Assembly: GCA_020402865.1 (NCBI GenBank) | Contig: JADBYT010000015.1 | Span: 248,001 to 312,000, forward strand | DNA from: Bacteroidota bacterium | Lineage (GTDB): Bacteria; Bacteroidota; Bacteroidia; Palsa-965 | DNA: 64,000 nt | Direction: 5' to 3' | In this document: piece after piece, positions 1 to 7,982 of the stretch | How positions within the stretch are numbered: position 1 is the first letter of the stretch | How the letters are laid out: every line of letters begins with the position of its first letter | Translations under genes and position numbers: made by a program | The notes under the pieces: model-generated | Database searches by the model: none | What the model was told of the DNA's origin: nothing | What the model saw: only the letters and a program-made list of their open reading frames with translations

Positions 1-46
1 TTTTGCGAAGGTCAATCGTTTGACCTTTCTGTAGGTTAATCGCCAT
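1..46 (-). CDS. TerD-family protein, N-terminal fragment (cut by window edge)
   Basis: Only the first 15 codons are inside the window. They read MAINLQKGQTIDLRK, almost the same as the N-terminus of the complete TerD-family gene just upstream on the same strand (MAINLQKGQKVDISL). The start codon is at 44-46 and follows that gene's stop by 32 nt, so the two look like a tandem duplication in one transcript. TerD-family proteins are calcium-binding stress proteins of tellurite/phage-resistance operons. Nothing can be said about the missing part. Confidence 0.7.
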   Translation of the reverse strand, partial: MAINLQKGQTIDLRK

Positions 47-78
47 TTTAAATCTTGTATTTAGTTGAGTGAATGAAC

Positions 79-654
79 TTACTTAATCACCTGTCCGGTG
101 TAATACTTCTCTACAAAGAAAGAAAGGTCTTTCTGGTAGCCTATACCTGAAGCCTCAAACTTCCAGCCGGCATCACGACGATAGAGACGACCGAATTCAA
201 CCGCTGTTTCAATTGAGAAATCTTCTCCAAGCTCGTATTTACAAATCTCACTACCGTTGTTGTTGTCCACAATACGGATGTATGAGTTGCGTACCTGACC
301 GAAATTCTGGCGCCGCGTATCTGCATCATGAATGGTAACCACAAAGAGAATCTCCTGAATATCGTTCGATACTTTTTGCAGGTTTACCATAATGGTTTCG
401 TCGTCGCCCTCGGCACTGTTGCCGCCTGTCGGGTCATCGCCGGTGTGATGCAGCGCCGTATCGGGCGAATCAGGCTGGTTGTAGAAAATGAAATGTCCTT
501 CGGATGGAATCATCCGGTTACCGTTAAGCATGAAAGCCGACGCATCAAGATCGAAATCATGTCCTGTTCCTTCATTGGGATTCCAGCCCAGACCTACACT
601 GAGATTCGAAAGGGAAATGTCAACTTTTTGGCCTTTTTGCAGATTGATAGCCAT
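79..654 (-). CDS. TerD-family calcium-binding stress protein
   Basis: The 191-residue protein matches the usual TerD/TerE/TerZ length and domain. Family hallmarks visible are the N-terminal MAINLQKGQ, the aspartate-rich stretch GWNPNEGTGHDFDLDAS near residues 23-41 and a second acidic loop GNSAEGDDETI near residues 78-88. Together these form the family's two calcium sites. The protein is probably cytoplasmic, since no signal peptide is seen. A second TerD-family gene follows on the same strand, so this is probably the edge of a ter-like stress cluster that continues outside the window. The exact paralogue (TerD, E, Z or X) cannot be assigned. Confidence 0.9.
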   Translation of the reverse strand: MAINLQKGQKVDISLSNLSVGLGWNPNEGTGHDFDLDASAFMLNGNRMIPSEGHFIFYNQPDSPDTALHHTGDDPTGGNSAEGDDETIMVNLQKVSNDIQEILFVVTIHDADTRRQNFGQVRNSYIRIVDNNNGSEICKYELGEDFSIETAVEFGRLYRRDAGWKFEASGIGYQKDLSFFVEKYYTGQVIK

Positions 655-799
655 AACAGAAATGTGAGTGAATGATGTTGTTTGGAAATTGTAATTCGGG
701 GTAAAACTGTCCCCAAAATAGGAATTTTCGGTTAAAAGCGCCGTCGTTGTGGAAAAATCACGAAACAGGAAGAAAATTTTTTCGCCCCGCGCAGGAATG

Positions 800-811
800 T
801 ACCTTTACACC
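800..811 (+). promoter_or_regulatory. -7 box abutting the ridA start codon
   Basis: TACCTTTA at 800-807 matches the Bacteroidota -7 consensus TAnnTTTG in seven of eight positions. It is followed by only CACC before the ATG at 812, so the predicted transcript has almost no leader. No convincing -33 TTTG was found. Confidence 0.4.
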
Positions 812-1198
812 ATGAAACAGGTTATTACATCAGCCGGTGCTCCCGCACCCATCGGGCCATACAGCCATGGTATTCTCATCAATAATATGCTTTTTATTTC
901 CGGACAGGTAGGTAAAGATCCTGTTACCGGCGAAATACACAACAGCAGCATTGAGGCCGAAACCACACGTGTAATGGAAAACCTCAAAAGCATTCTTACG
1001 GATGCGGGTATGGACTTCACACATGTGGTAAAAACCACAATTTTTCTCACCGACCTTAACAATTTTGCAAAAGTAAATGCCGTGTATGGCAGCTATTTCC
1101 CCGAAGGCGCCGCCTATCCGGCCCGCGAAACCGTGCAGGTATCGCGTTTGCCGCTTGATGTGAACGTGGAAATTTCGATGATTGCCATAAAAGGCTAA
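812..1198 (+). CDS. ridA: RidA family enamine/imine deaminase
   Basis: The 128-residue protein has the RidA (YjgF/YER057c) signature: N-terminal APAPIGPYSHG, FISGQVG, and near the C-terminus PARETVQVSRLPLDVNVEI with the conserved arginine that binds the substrate carboxylate. RidA hydrolyses reactive 2-aminoacrylate and other enamines released by PLP enzymes. The start at 812 (MKQVITSAG) is preferred over an upstream in-frame codon at 749, because RidA proteins begin there and a -7-like box ends four bases before it. Only 6 nt separate its stop from asparagine synthetase, so the two are probably co-transcribed. Confidence 0.93.
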   Translation: MKQVITSAGAPAPIGPYSHGILINNMLFISGQVGKDPVTGEIHNSSIEAETTRVMENLKSILTDAGMDFTHVVKTTIFLTDLNNFAKVNAVYGSYFPEGAAYPARETVQVSRLPLDVNVEISMIAIKG

Positions 1199-1204
1199 GC
1201 TTTT

Positions 1205-3100
1205 ATGTGCGGCATTGCAGGCAGTATCAGCTGGCACGAAAGTACCCGGCATTTTCCCGGGCGCATTGCGCGTGCCGTAGCGGCCATGCACCGGCGCGGG
1301 CCTGATGCGGAGGGTGTTTTCGAAAGCAGCGGCTTTGCGCTTGGTCACGCGCGGCTGGCAATTTTTGATACCAGCAATGCCTCCGCGCAGCCGTTTCACT
1401 CCTCATGCGGACGTTATGTGCTGGTGTTTAACGGCGAAATTTTCAATTTCCGCAACCTGCGCGAAAATCTGCAAAGCAAAGGTGTTTCTTTCCGCAGCAG
1501 CGGCGATTCGGAAGTGTTGCTCGAATGCTTCAAACACTATGGCCATGAGTGCCTGCACATGCTCAATGGCTTTTTTGCATTTGCCATTGCCGATCTGATG
1601 CAACACGAAATTTTCATTGCCCGCGACCGTTTCGGTGAAAAGCCGCTGCTGGTGTATCGCGGGGCGCATGGGGTTTGTTTTGCATCCACGCTCACTGCTT
1701 TGCTGCAATTTGGCATTCCGCGCACGCTCAATGCCGATGCCTTGCAGGCTTATCTGCATCTCAATTACGTACCGCCGCAGCTGAGTATTGTGGAACATGT
1801 GCAGCCTTTGCCGCCCGGAAGCTGGATGCGCATTGCCGCTCACACCGGCAAAATAACAGCGCAGCAATGGTACACCTTGCCTCAGACCACCGCTATGCCG
1901 CCTTCATTTATGGAAGCGGCCAGCATGCTGGAGGAAAAACTTACTGTTGCTGTAGCCCGAAGGCTTGAAGCCGATGTGCCGCTGGGCGCATTCCTCAGCG
2001 GCGGCATCGATTCGAGCGTGGTGGCGGCGATTGGTGCGAAGCTTTCGCCCGGACTGCGCACATTCTCTATCGGTTTTCCCGATGCACCGCTTTTCGATGA
2101 AACACCGTTTGCAAAGCAGGTGGCCGCACACATCGGCACTGCGCATACTGTTTTTCCTGTTACACAAAATGATCTTGCGCATGCGCTTGGCGATACGCTT
2201 GCAGCCATGGACGAGCCTTTTGCCGATACTTCGGCGCTCGCGGTAAACATACTCAGCCGCCATGTGCGCAGTCAGGTAACCGTGGCCCTTTCGGGCGATG
2301 GTGCCGACGAATTGCTGGGTGGCTACCACAAACACCGCGCCTGGCACATGCTGCTGCTGCCGCAGCTCAAGCACAAACTGGTGGCCGCCGGTGCGCCGTT
2401 ATGGAATATGTTGCCTGCTTCGCGCAATTCGTCGTTTGGCAACCGTGTGCGCCAGCTCCGCCGCTTTGCCGAAGGCATGCAGCTTGGTCAGGCACAACGC
2501 TACTGGCGCTGGGCCGGTTACACAAAGCATACAGAAGCACTGCAACTCCTGCAGTCGCACTGGCAACGCCCCGAAGCATTGCAAATCTGTCATTATCTCC
2601 CTCAGCTTGATTTCAGCAGCGCCGATGCCATGAATGCCATGCTGCATGCGGATACCGCTTTTGTGCTTCCCGGCGACATGCTGGTGAAAGTGGATCGCAT
2701 GAGCATGCACCACAGCCTCGAAGTGCGTCCGCCATTCCTCGATCACGAAGTGGCCGGCTGGATCCATTCGCTGCCCGCGCACTACAAAATTGATGCGCAA
2801 GGCCAGAAACGCCTGCTTAAAGCCGCATTTGCACACATGCTGCCCGAAACCATTTTCACACGCCGCAAACAAGGTTTTGAAGTGCCCGTGCTGCAATGGC
2901 TCCGGACTGATCTGCATGAAGAACTTCTCGATTTATGCGCTCCAGACACGATCCGCAATCAGGGCATATTCAGCCACGATGTACTTCAGGCACTTTTCAG
3001 GCAGCTGCATTCAACCGCTCCCGCCGACGCTGCAGCGCGGGTTTGGGGCATCTATGTGTTTCAAAAAAAGTATGCGGAAATTTTCACAAATGAATATTAA
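1205..3100 (+). CDS. asnB: Asparagine synthetase, glutamine-hydrolysing
   Basis: The 631-residue protein has both AsnB domains. The N-terminal class II glutaminase starts MCGIAGS with the nucleophile Cys2 and carries RGPDAEG and GEIFNFRNL. The C-terminal synthetase has the PP-loop ATP site LSGGIDSS at residues 264-271 and later LSGDGADELLGGY. It transfers glutamine amide nitrogen to an AMP-activated carboxylate, classically aspartate to asparagine. Some AsnB paralogues in polysaccharide loci amidate sugars, but the locus here starts 5 kb downstream, so the housekeeping role is preferred. It follows ridA closely. Confidence 0.93.
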   Translation: MCGIAGSISWHESTRHFPGRIARAVAAMHRRGPDAEGVFESSGFALGHARLAIFDTSNASAQPFHSSCGRYVLVFNGEIFNFRNLRENLQSKGVSFRSSGDSEVLLECFKHYGHECLHMLNGFFAFAIADLMQHEIFIARDRFGEKPLLVYRGAHGVCFASTLTALLQFGIPRTLNADALQAYLHLNYVPPQLSIVEHVQPLPPGSWMRIAAHTGKITAQQWYTLPQTTAMPPSFMEAASMLEEKLTVAVARRLEADVPLGAFLSGGIDSSVVAAIGAKLSPGLRTFSIGFPDAPLFDETPFAKQVAAHIGTAHTVFPVTQNDLAHALGDTLAAMDEPFADTSALAVNILSRHVRSQVTVALSGDGADELLGGYHKHRAWHMLLLPQLKHKLVAAGAPLWNMLPASRNSSFGNRVRQLRRFAEGMQLGQAQRYWRWAGYTKHTEALQLLQSHWQRPEALQICHYLPQLDFSSADAMNAMLHADTAFVLPGDMLVKVDRMSMHHSLEVRPPFLDHEVAGWIHSLPAHYKIDAQGQKRLLKAAFAHMLPETIFTRRKQGFEVPVLQWLRTDLHEELLDLCAPDTIRNQGIFSHDVLQALFRQLHSTAPADAAARVWGIYVFQKKYAEIFTNEY

Positions 3101-3144
3101 TGCAATTTAGTTGCAATAATGAGTGTTTTTTACGCGGGAATGCG

Positions 3145-3152
3145 TAATTTCG
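3145..3152 (+). promoter_or_regulatory. Candidate -7 box upstream of methyltransferase
   Basis: TAATTTCG matches TAnnTTTG in seven of eight positions and is followed by GCGGCGCA-type sequence before the ATG at 3160, giving a leader of a few bases at most. No clear -33 element was seen. Confidence 0.3.
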
Positions 3153-3159
3153 CGGCGCA

Positions 3160-3909
3160 ATGAATAACGCCGAGGCTGAAAATACGTGGTACAAAAACTG
3201 GTTCGACAGTCCGTATTACCACATACTCTATCATAAACGTAATGATGAGGAAGCCGCGCAGTTTATTACCCGTCTTCATCAGTTGCTCAATCCCGCAGCA
3301 GGCAGCAAAGTGCTTGACCTCGCCTGTGGCCGTGGGCGTCACTCTTTAGTGCTGCATAGTCTGGGATTAGATGTAACGGGAATTGATTTATCTCCTTCCA
3401 GCATAGCCACCGCATCTGAATCAGAAACAGATAAACTGGCGTTTTATGTACATGATATGCGCCGCCCGTTCCGTATCAGGTATTACGATATTGTGTTCAA
3501 CCTGTTTACCAGTTTCGGTTATTTCGATTCGGAGCGCGATAACCGTCAGGTGCTGGAATCTGTTTATAAAGGGTTGAAGCCGGATGGCATGCTTGTAATT
3601 GATTTTCTGAATGCGGAATGGGTGAAGGGCTGTTTAACCCAGAAAAGCGAATATACCGAAACAGCATCAGGAATAGACTTTTCCATTAAGAAGGAAACAG
3701 ATGGAAAGTTTATTTATAAAACAATTCATTTTCAGGACAATAAAATATCATATAATTTCCGTGAAAAGGTGCAGTTGCTTGGTTTGCGTGATTTTGAAAA
3801 GCTGATGGAAGGTTTGTTTGAAATTACGCAGGTTTACGGGAATTATGATTTAAGTGCATTTGATGAAAATGCTTCGCCCCGTTTGATTCTCATTGTCCGT
3901 AAACGCTGA
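3160..3909 (+). CDS. Class I SAM-dependent methyltransferase
   Basis: The 249-residue protein has the Rossmann methyltransferase motif I VLDLACGRGRHS near residues 50-60, the acidic end of strand 2 in VTGIDLSP, and motif IV-like FNLFTSFGYFD. The C-terminal half resembles the common stand-alone methyltransferases in which this fold carries a beta-sheet insertion. The substrate cannot be read from sequence; small-molecule methylation is likelier than DNA because no NPPY motif or target-recognition domain is present. It is followed after 2 nt by the ZIP transporter gene, so it heads or belongs to a small operon. Confidence 0.85.
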   Translation: MNNAEAENTWYKNWFDSPYYHILYHKRNDEEAAQFITRLHQLLNPAAGSKVLDLACGRGRHSLVLHSLGLDVTGIDLSPSSIATASESETDKLAFYVHDMRRPFRIRYYDIVFNLFTSFGYFDSERDNRQVLESVYKGLKPDGMLVIDFLNAEWVKGCLTQKSEYTETASGIDFSIKKETDGKFIYKTIHFQDNKISYNFREKVQLLGLRDFEKLMEGLFEITQVYGNYDLSAFDENASPRLILIVRKR

Positions 3910-3911
3910 TT

Positions 3912-4697
3912 ATGTTTTTCACCGCAGCAGTCATATTGCTTTCGGCATTGGTGAGCGGATTGCTCATGCTGGTTTTTCGTGTGCCGCGAAAGCCGCTCAG
4001 GCTGCTGCTTGGGTTTAGCGGTGCGTTTCTGCTTGCATTGAGTTTGCTGCACCTTATTCCCGAATTGTATCATGAAGGCGGATCGAATACGGGAATTTGG
4101 ATACTTTCCGGCTTTCTCATTCAGGTGTTGCTCGAATACATTACGGCTGGTGTAGAACACGGGCATGATCTTACGCACAGTCATTCGCATTCGCACGATC
4201 ACCCGCACGCACACGATCATTCACACGATCATTCACATGTGCGGCATATTGTGCCTGCAGGTGTGCTTATCGGGTTGTGTCTTCATGCTTTTCTGGAAGG
4301 TATGCCGCTGGGTTCGGAAGCGGTGGGGGAGGCGTTGTTTCCTCCGTTTGTGCTGGGCATCGTGCTGCATAACATTCCCATTGCCATTGCTTTTGCCGGA
4401 CTCATGCTGCATCTGGGCATAAGCCGCCGGCGCATCGTGCTTAATCTTTTGTTGTTTGCAGCCATGACACCTGCCGGTATGCTGGCGAGCTATTTCATTG
4501 GCACACAACTTACCGGCGGACTAACGCCCTACTTCCATGCCATAACGGCTGTGGTGGTGGGTATTTTTCTGCATATCTCCACCACAATTTTGTTTGAATC
4601 GTCAGAAAATCACCGGTTCAACGCCATCAAGTTTTTTATCATTCTGCTGGGGGCTGCGGCTGCCTGGTTAGTCACTATTGCTGCTGCACATGGCTGA
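3912..4697 (+). CDS. ZIP-family divalent metal transporter with His-rich loop
   Basis: The 261-residue integral membrane protein has about eight hydrophobic segments. It carries ZIP metal-site motifs LHAFLEGMPLG and LHNIPIAIAFA, and a cytoplasmic-type histidine loop at about residues 83-112 in which His alternates with Asp or Ser. ZIP proteins import zinc or other divalent cations, and the loop is a presumed metal sensor or buffer. The second motif reads HNIPIA where ZupT-type proteins have HNxPEG, so a standard binding glutamate is absent there. The gene overlaps the downstream RNA methyltransferase by 8 nt. Confidence 0.88.
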   Translation: MFFTAAVILLSALVSGLLMLVFRVPRKPLRLLLGFSGAFLLALSLLHLIPELYHEGGSNTGIWILSGFLIQVLLEYITAGVEHGHDLTHSHSHSHDHPHAHDHSHDHSHVRHIVPAGVLIGLCLHAFLEGMPLGSEAVGEALFPPFVLGIVLHNIPIAIAFAGLMLHLGISRRRIVLNLLLFAAMTPAGMLASYFIGTQLTGGLTPYFHAITAVVVGIFLHISTTILFESSENHRFNAIKFFIILLGAAAAWLVTIAAAHG

Positions 4698-5874
4698 GGA
4701 AACAAATCAAATACAGCCCGGCGAGTTTCGCATGGTGGCCAAAACAATGCCCGGACTCGAAACCGAACTTGCCCGCGAACTTTTGAAAATTGGTGCGCGC
4801 AATATCGAGGAACACCGCCGTGCGGTGAGCTTTGTAGGCGACAAGGGCACGATGTACAAAGCGAACTATCTGCTGCGTACAGCGCTGCGTGTGCTTATGC
4901 CGGTTGAGCAATTTGAAGCACGCAACGAGCAGGAACTGTACGACGGGATTCGCCGTATCGACTGGGAGCAGTGGATGGGGCCTGATGATACGCTGGCCGT
5001 TGATGCTACGGCCAATTCTGAATTTTTCGATCACACCTTTTACCTCGCGCAGAAAACGAAAGATGCCATCGTGGATCAGTTTCGTGATAAGCATGGTCGC
5101 CGGCCTTCGGTCGAAAAATTTTCGCCCACGCTGCGCATAAATATTCATGTGAATGATGCTTCGGTAACGGTTTCGCTCGACAGTTCGGGCGATTCGCTGC
5201 ACAAGCGCGGTTATCGTGAAGATACCGGACGTGCTCCGCTCAACGAGGTACTGGCAGCGGGTATGATTGCGCTTTCGGGCTGGAACAAACGTTCGCGTTT
5301 AATTGATCCGATGTGTGGTTCAGGTACATTGGTTATTGAAGCGGCCTTGCTGGCTACCAACGTGCCGGCAGGCTGGTTCCGCGAATCGTTCGGCTTTCAG
5401 CGCTGGCGCGATTTTGAACCTGAGCTTTGGGAAAAAATTACCGAAGGTGCAATAAGCCGCATCAACAACGAAACCGTTGAAATTCTGGGCAGCGACGTAT
5501 CCTACAACGTGCTGCGCAAAGCCCGCGAAAATATCAAGCTGGCTAAGGTGGATGATATTGTAAAAACCGCCTGCCAGAATTTCTTCGACAGCGAGCCGCC
5601 CGAACAGGGAGCAGGCATGCTCATTCTCAATCCACCCTACGGCGAACGTATGGCACAGGATGATGTAACTGAGCTTTACAAGCAAATTGGCGATACGCTG
5701 AAGAAGAAGTATGCCGGCTATCAGGCCTGGATGATTACATCAAACCCTGATGGATTAAGGGCAGTGGGGCTTCGCCCGTCGCGCAAAATAGCACTGTGGA
5801 ACGGTCCGCTCGAATGCCGCTTTGTGCGTTATGATCTTTACGAAGGCACCAAGAAAATTCATAAGCTTCGTTAA
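4690..5874 (+). CDS. THUMP-domain class I RNA methyltransferase (RlmKL N-domain-like)
   Basis: The 394-residue protein has a THUMP RNA-binding region (roughly residues 45-165) followed by an UPF0020-type methyltransferase with motif I LIDPMCGSGTLVIEA near residue 205 and catalytic motif ILNPPYGERM near residue 315. The NPPY motif indicates N-methylation of a base. It resembles the N-terminal half of E. coli RlmL, which makes m2G in 23S rRNA; the RlmK half is missing, as is usual in Bacteroidota. The ATG at 4690 overlaps the transporter's TGA, which argues for coupled translation, and is preferred to an in-frame codon at 4678. Confidence 0.88.
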   Translation: MAEETNQIQPGEFRMVAKTMPGLETELARELLKIGARNIEEHRRAVSFVGDKGTMYKANYLLRTALRVLMPVEQFEARNEQELYDGIRRIDWEQWMGPDDTLAVDATANSEFFDHTFYLAQKTKDAIVDQFRDKHGRRPSVEKFSPTLRINIHVNDASVTVSLDSSGDSLHKRGYREDTGRAPLNEVLAAGMIALSGWNKRSRLIDPMCGSGTLVIEAALLATNVPAGWFRESFGFQRWRDFEPELWEKITEGAISRINNETVEILGSDVSYNVLRKARENIKLAKVDDIVKTACQNFFDSEPPEQGAGMLILNPPYGERMAQDDVTELYKQIGDTLKKKYAGYQAWMITSNPDGLRAVGLRPSRKIALWNGPLECRFVRYDLYEGTKKIHKLR

Positions 5875-5916
5875 CAACGCACGCGCCACACAATTTTTAC
5901 TTCCTATCTTGAGGCT

Positions 5917-6885
5917 ATGAAAACTATAGCCGTGTTTACCTCCGGTGGTGATTCGCCGGGAATGAATGCCTGCGTGCGTGCAGTGGTTCGTACAGCCCTG
6001 AGTAAGGATTTGCGTGTATTCGGCATCCGTTACGGGTACGAAGGAATGATAGAAGGTGATATTGTGGAGATGGATGCCGCTTCGGTAGCCAACATCATTC
6101 ATCGTGGCGGCACCATTCTGAAAACCGCCCGCAGTAAGCGGTTTATGACGCCCGAAGGCAGGCAGCAGGCCAAAACCGAATTGGAGAAGCGCGGAATTGA
6201 AGGCGTGGTAGCCATTGGCGGCGATGGAACCTTCCGCGGCGCAGTGGCGTTTTCCGAAATAAGCAGCATCCCCTTCATCGGTTGCCCGGGTACAATTGAT
6301 AATGACCTTGCGGGCACCGATTACACCATTGGCTTTGATACAGCCATAAACACCGTAGTGGAAGCGGTTGACCGAATACGCGACACGGCCGAGTCGCACA
6401 ACCGTGTGTTTATTGTAGAAGTAATGGGGCGCGATGCAGGGCTTATTGCATTGTACAGCGGCATTGGTACCGGAGCCGAAGGCATTCTCATTCCCGAATC
6501 GCCCAACGATTTGCAGGTGGTGATTAATCGTCTGGCTAATTCGCGCAGCGGCAAACAATCGAAAATAATTGTAGTGGCTGAGGGCGATGAAGCCGGTGGC
6601 GCATTTAAGGTAGGTGATGCCGTAAAGGCAAACTTTCCTGAGCTGGATGTACGCGTAACCATTCTCGGTCACATCCAGCGCGGAGGCGCACCCACGTGTA
6701 TGGAACGTGTAAACGCCAGCCGCATGGGCTACGCAGCTGTTGATGCTTTATTAAACGGACATAGCCATGAGATGGTGGGCATAATAAATAACAAAATTGC
6801 ATTTACTCCCTTTAAAGACGCCGTAAAACATATTCTCGAACCGGATAAGGCCCTGCTTAAAATGGTAGGTGTACTTGCCCGCTGA
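5917..6885 (+). CDS. pfkA: ATP-dependent 6-phosphofructokinase
   Basis: The 322-residue protein has the size and motifs of bacterial PfkA: TSGGDSPGMN at residues 8-17, GGDGTFRG near 101-108, the catalytic segment PGTIDNDLAGTDYTIGFDTA near 124-143, and EVMGRDAG. The glycine in GGDG (rather than GGDD) points to ATP, not pyrophosphate, as phosphoryl donor. The enzyme makes fructose 1,6-bisphosphate, the committed step of glycolysis. The stop codon abuts the promoter of the ORF6N-type gene downstream. Confidence 0.95.
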   Translation: MKTIAVFTSGGDSPGMNACVRAVVRTALSKDLRVFGIRYGYEGMIEGDIVEMDAASVANIIHRGGTILKTARSKRFMTPEGRQQAKTELEKRGIEGVVAIGGDGTFRGAVAFSEISSIPFIGCPGTIDNDLAGTDYTIGFDTAINTVVEAVDRIRDTAESHNRVFIVEVMGRDAGLIALYSGIGTGAEGILIPESPNDLQVVINRLANSRSGKQSKIIVVAEGDEAGGAFKVGDAVKANFPELDVRVTILGHIQRGGAPTCMERVNASRMGYAAVDALLNGHSHEMVGIINNKIAFTPFKDAVKHILEPDKALLKMVGVLAR

Positions 6886-6917
6886 TTTGGAAGTTTGAAA
6901 TTATTGGTTTACGTTTG
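6886..6917 (+). promoter_or_regulatory. Bacteroidota-type promoter of the ORF6N gene
   Basis: A -33 TTTG at 6886-6889 and an exact -7 box TACGTTTG at 6910-6917 are separated by 20 nt, the canonical spacing. They lie right after the pfkA stop and about 64 nt before the ATG at 6981. The intact promoter suggests the broken gene was recently functional. Confidence 0.6.
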
Positions 6918-6980
6918 CGCCGCTTTTCAAGATAGAACTAGTTTTTTTCTGTTGTTAATTATTTGATTTTCTTATTTACC

Positions 6981-7696
6981 ATGAACAAAAAAACGAGAGT
7001 TGTAAAACTGTCTGATGATGCTGTCATCAGTAAAATGTACCTCATCCGTGATACTAAAGTGATGATGGACAATGACCTTGCCGAACTTTACAAGGTAACC
7101 ACCGGAAATTTTAGAGCCTGTCAGGATTTTTTCTTACTAATGATTTTGCGCCTTTTTTGCCATCTCTTCGTTGGTTTTTTCGCCGAGACCCTCCGGGTAT
7201 CGACTCAAAAACCGCCTCGATCTTGCAAAAAATCCTGCAAAAATCAAAGCGCAACAAAAAATCCTGACAGGCTCTTAACAAAGCAGTAGCCCGAAACATC
7301 AAGCGTTTTCCGCCTGATTTTATGTTTCAGCTTACACGTGAAGAAGCTGCCGAGTTGCAACGCAACTCACCCGGACGCAAATGGGGAGGCTCCAGAAAAC
7401 AGCCTTTTGTTTTTACAGAACAAGGGGTGGCTATGCTTTCTGGCATATTAAACAGTGAGCGTGCCATATCTGTAAATATTCAGATTATGAGAATATTCTG
7501 TAAAGTGCGGCAAATGATTACAGATCACACATTGCTTGGTTTTGAACTCGAAGAACTGAAGAAAAAAATATCGGAACAAGATCAGCGTATCTTCTCAATA
7601 ATAGGTTATCTCGAAGCACTCAGAAAGAAAACCGACAGTGCGCCACGAAGAGCGAGAATAGGGTATAAACTACCTTCGGAAACCGATAAAACTTGA
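6981..7696 (+). pseudogene. ORF6N-domain (KilA-N relative) protein gene interrupted by MITE
   Basis: The 5' part encodes the ORF6N start MYLIRDTKVMMDNDLAELYKV. The 3' part, in another frame, encodes NIKRFPPDFMFQLTREE, then FVFTEQGVAMLSGIL, the rest of the same domain. A 161-bp element plus a 3-bp duplication (164 bp) lies between. Removing 164 bp rejoins the two parts as GNF-NKAVARNIKRF in one frame of 183 codons plus stop, ending in a Lys/Glu-rich coiled-coil-like tail. ORF6N proteins are DNA-binding proteins of phage and mobile-element origin. As it stands the first frame runs into the element and stops at 7289, losing most of the domain. Re-initiation at the ATG at 7322 could at most make a C-terminal fragment. 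Confidence 0.88.
7114..7274. mobile_element. 161-bp MITE-like element with perfect 19-bp inverted ends
   Basis: The ends are exact inverted repeats: GAGCCTGTCAGGATTTTTT at 7114-7132 and its complement at 7256-7274. TTA flanks both sides (7111-7113 and 7275-7277), a 3-bp target duplication that when collapsed restores the host reading frame. There is no room for a transposase, so the element is non-autonomous. On the minus strand a frame is open from the outer end for 45 codons to a TAG, ending in EKTNEEMAKKAQNH; it may be a remnant of the parent element. The GAGCC ends and TTA (TNA) target resemble the IS1031 group of the IS5 family, but that match is from memory. Confidence 0.88.
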
Positions 7697-7718
7697 TATT
7701 CCAATTTGGAAGATCAAG
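7692..7718 (+). terminator. Imperfect hairpin at the end of the ORF6N gene
   Basis: CTTGAT-A-TTCCAA pairs with TTGGAA-G-ATCAAG around a 1-3 nt loop, overlapping the stop codon of the ORF6N gene. Only a short T run follows, so its strength as a terminator is doubtful. Confidence 0.4.
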
Positions 7719-7982
7719 TTTGTAAATAATTGTATTTCAGTTATTTGTGGCGCAACTTTGTTGTAAGTTACCTCCCTGAAAAATGCATTTCTGAGAAATT
7801 ACCGGATGTGATTGCAGAATCATTTCACATCAGGTTTGTGCAAGGGATAAATGTAAAGGCATTGGTGCGGACGTGTGTTTGATCTTTATAACAGGCCAAT
7901 CCGATGAAATAGCTTTTCTAAATACAATTATCGGAAAAGCAGCCTTCATTTTTTATACTTTTACCTGCCACGCAGAGAGGGT
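7719..7982. other. Non-coding gap before the polysaccharide locus
   Basis: No convincing open frame, tRNA or repeat is seen here. The only signal is a weak -7-like TACTTTTA at 7956-7963, 19 nt before the epimerase start. The stretch separates the broken mobile-type gene from the sugar locus. Confidence 0.4.

Noticed and set aside
4183-4240. Possible CRISPR or satellite array
   Set aside because: The short repeats encode the His-rich loop of the ZIP transporter in frame; units are too short and irregular for a CRISPR.
5755-6672. 305-codon minus-strand frame
   Set aside because: It covers pfkA and the end of the RNA methyltransferase gene in antisense. It has no family motif, and both plus-strand genes are certain.
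7114-7274. Complete insertion sequence
   Set aside because: The element is only 161 bp and cannot encode a transposase; it is a MITE-type non-autonomous element.
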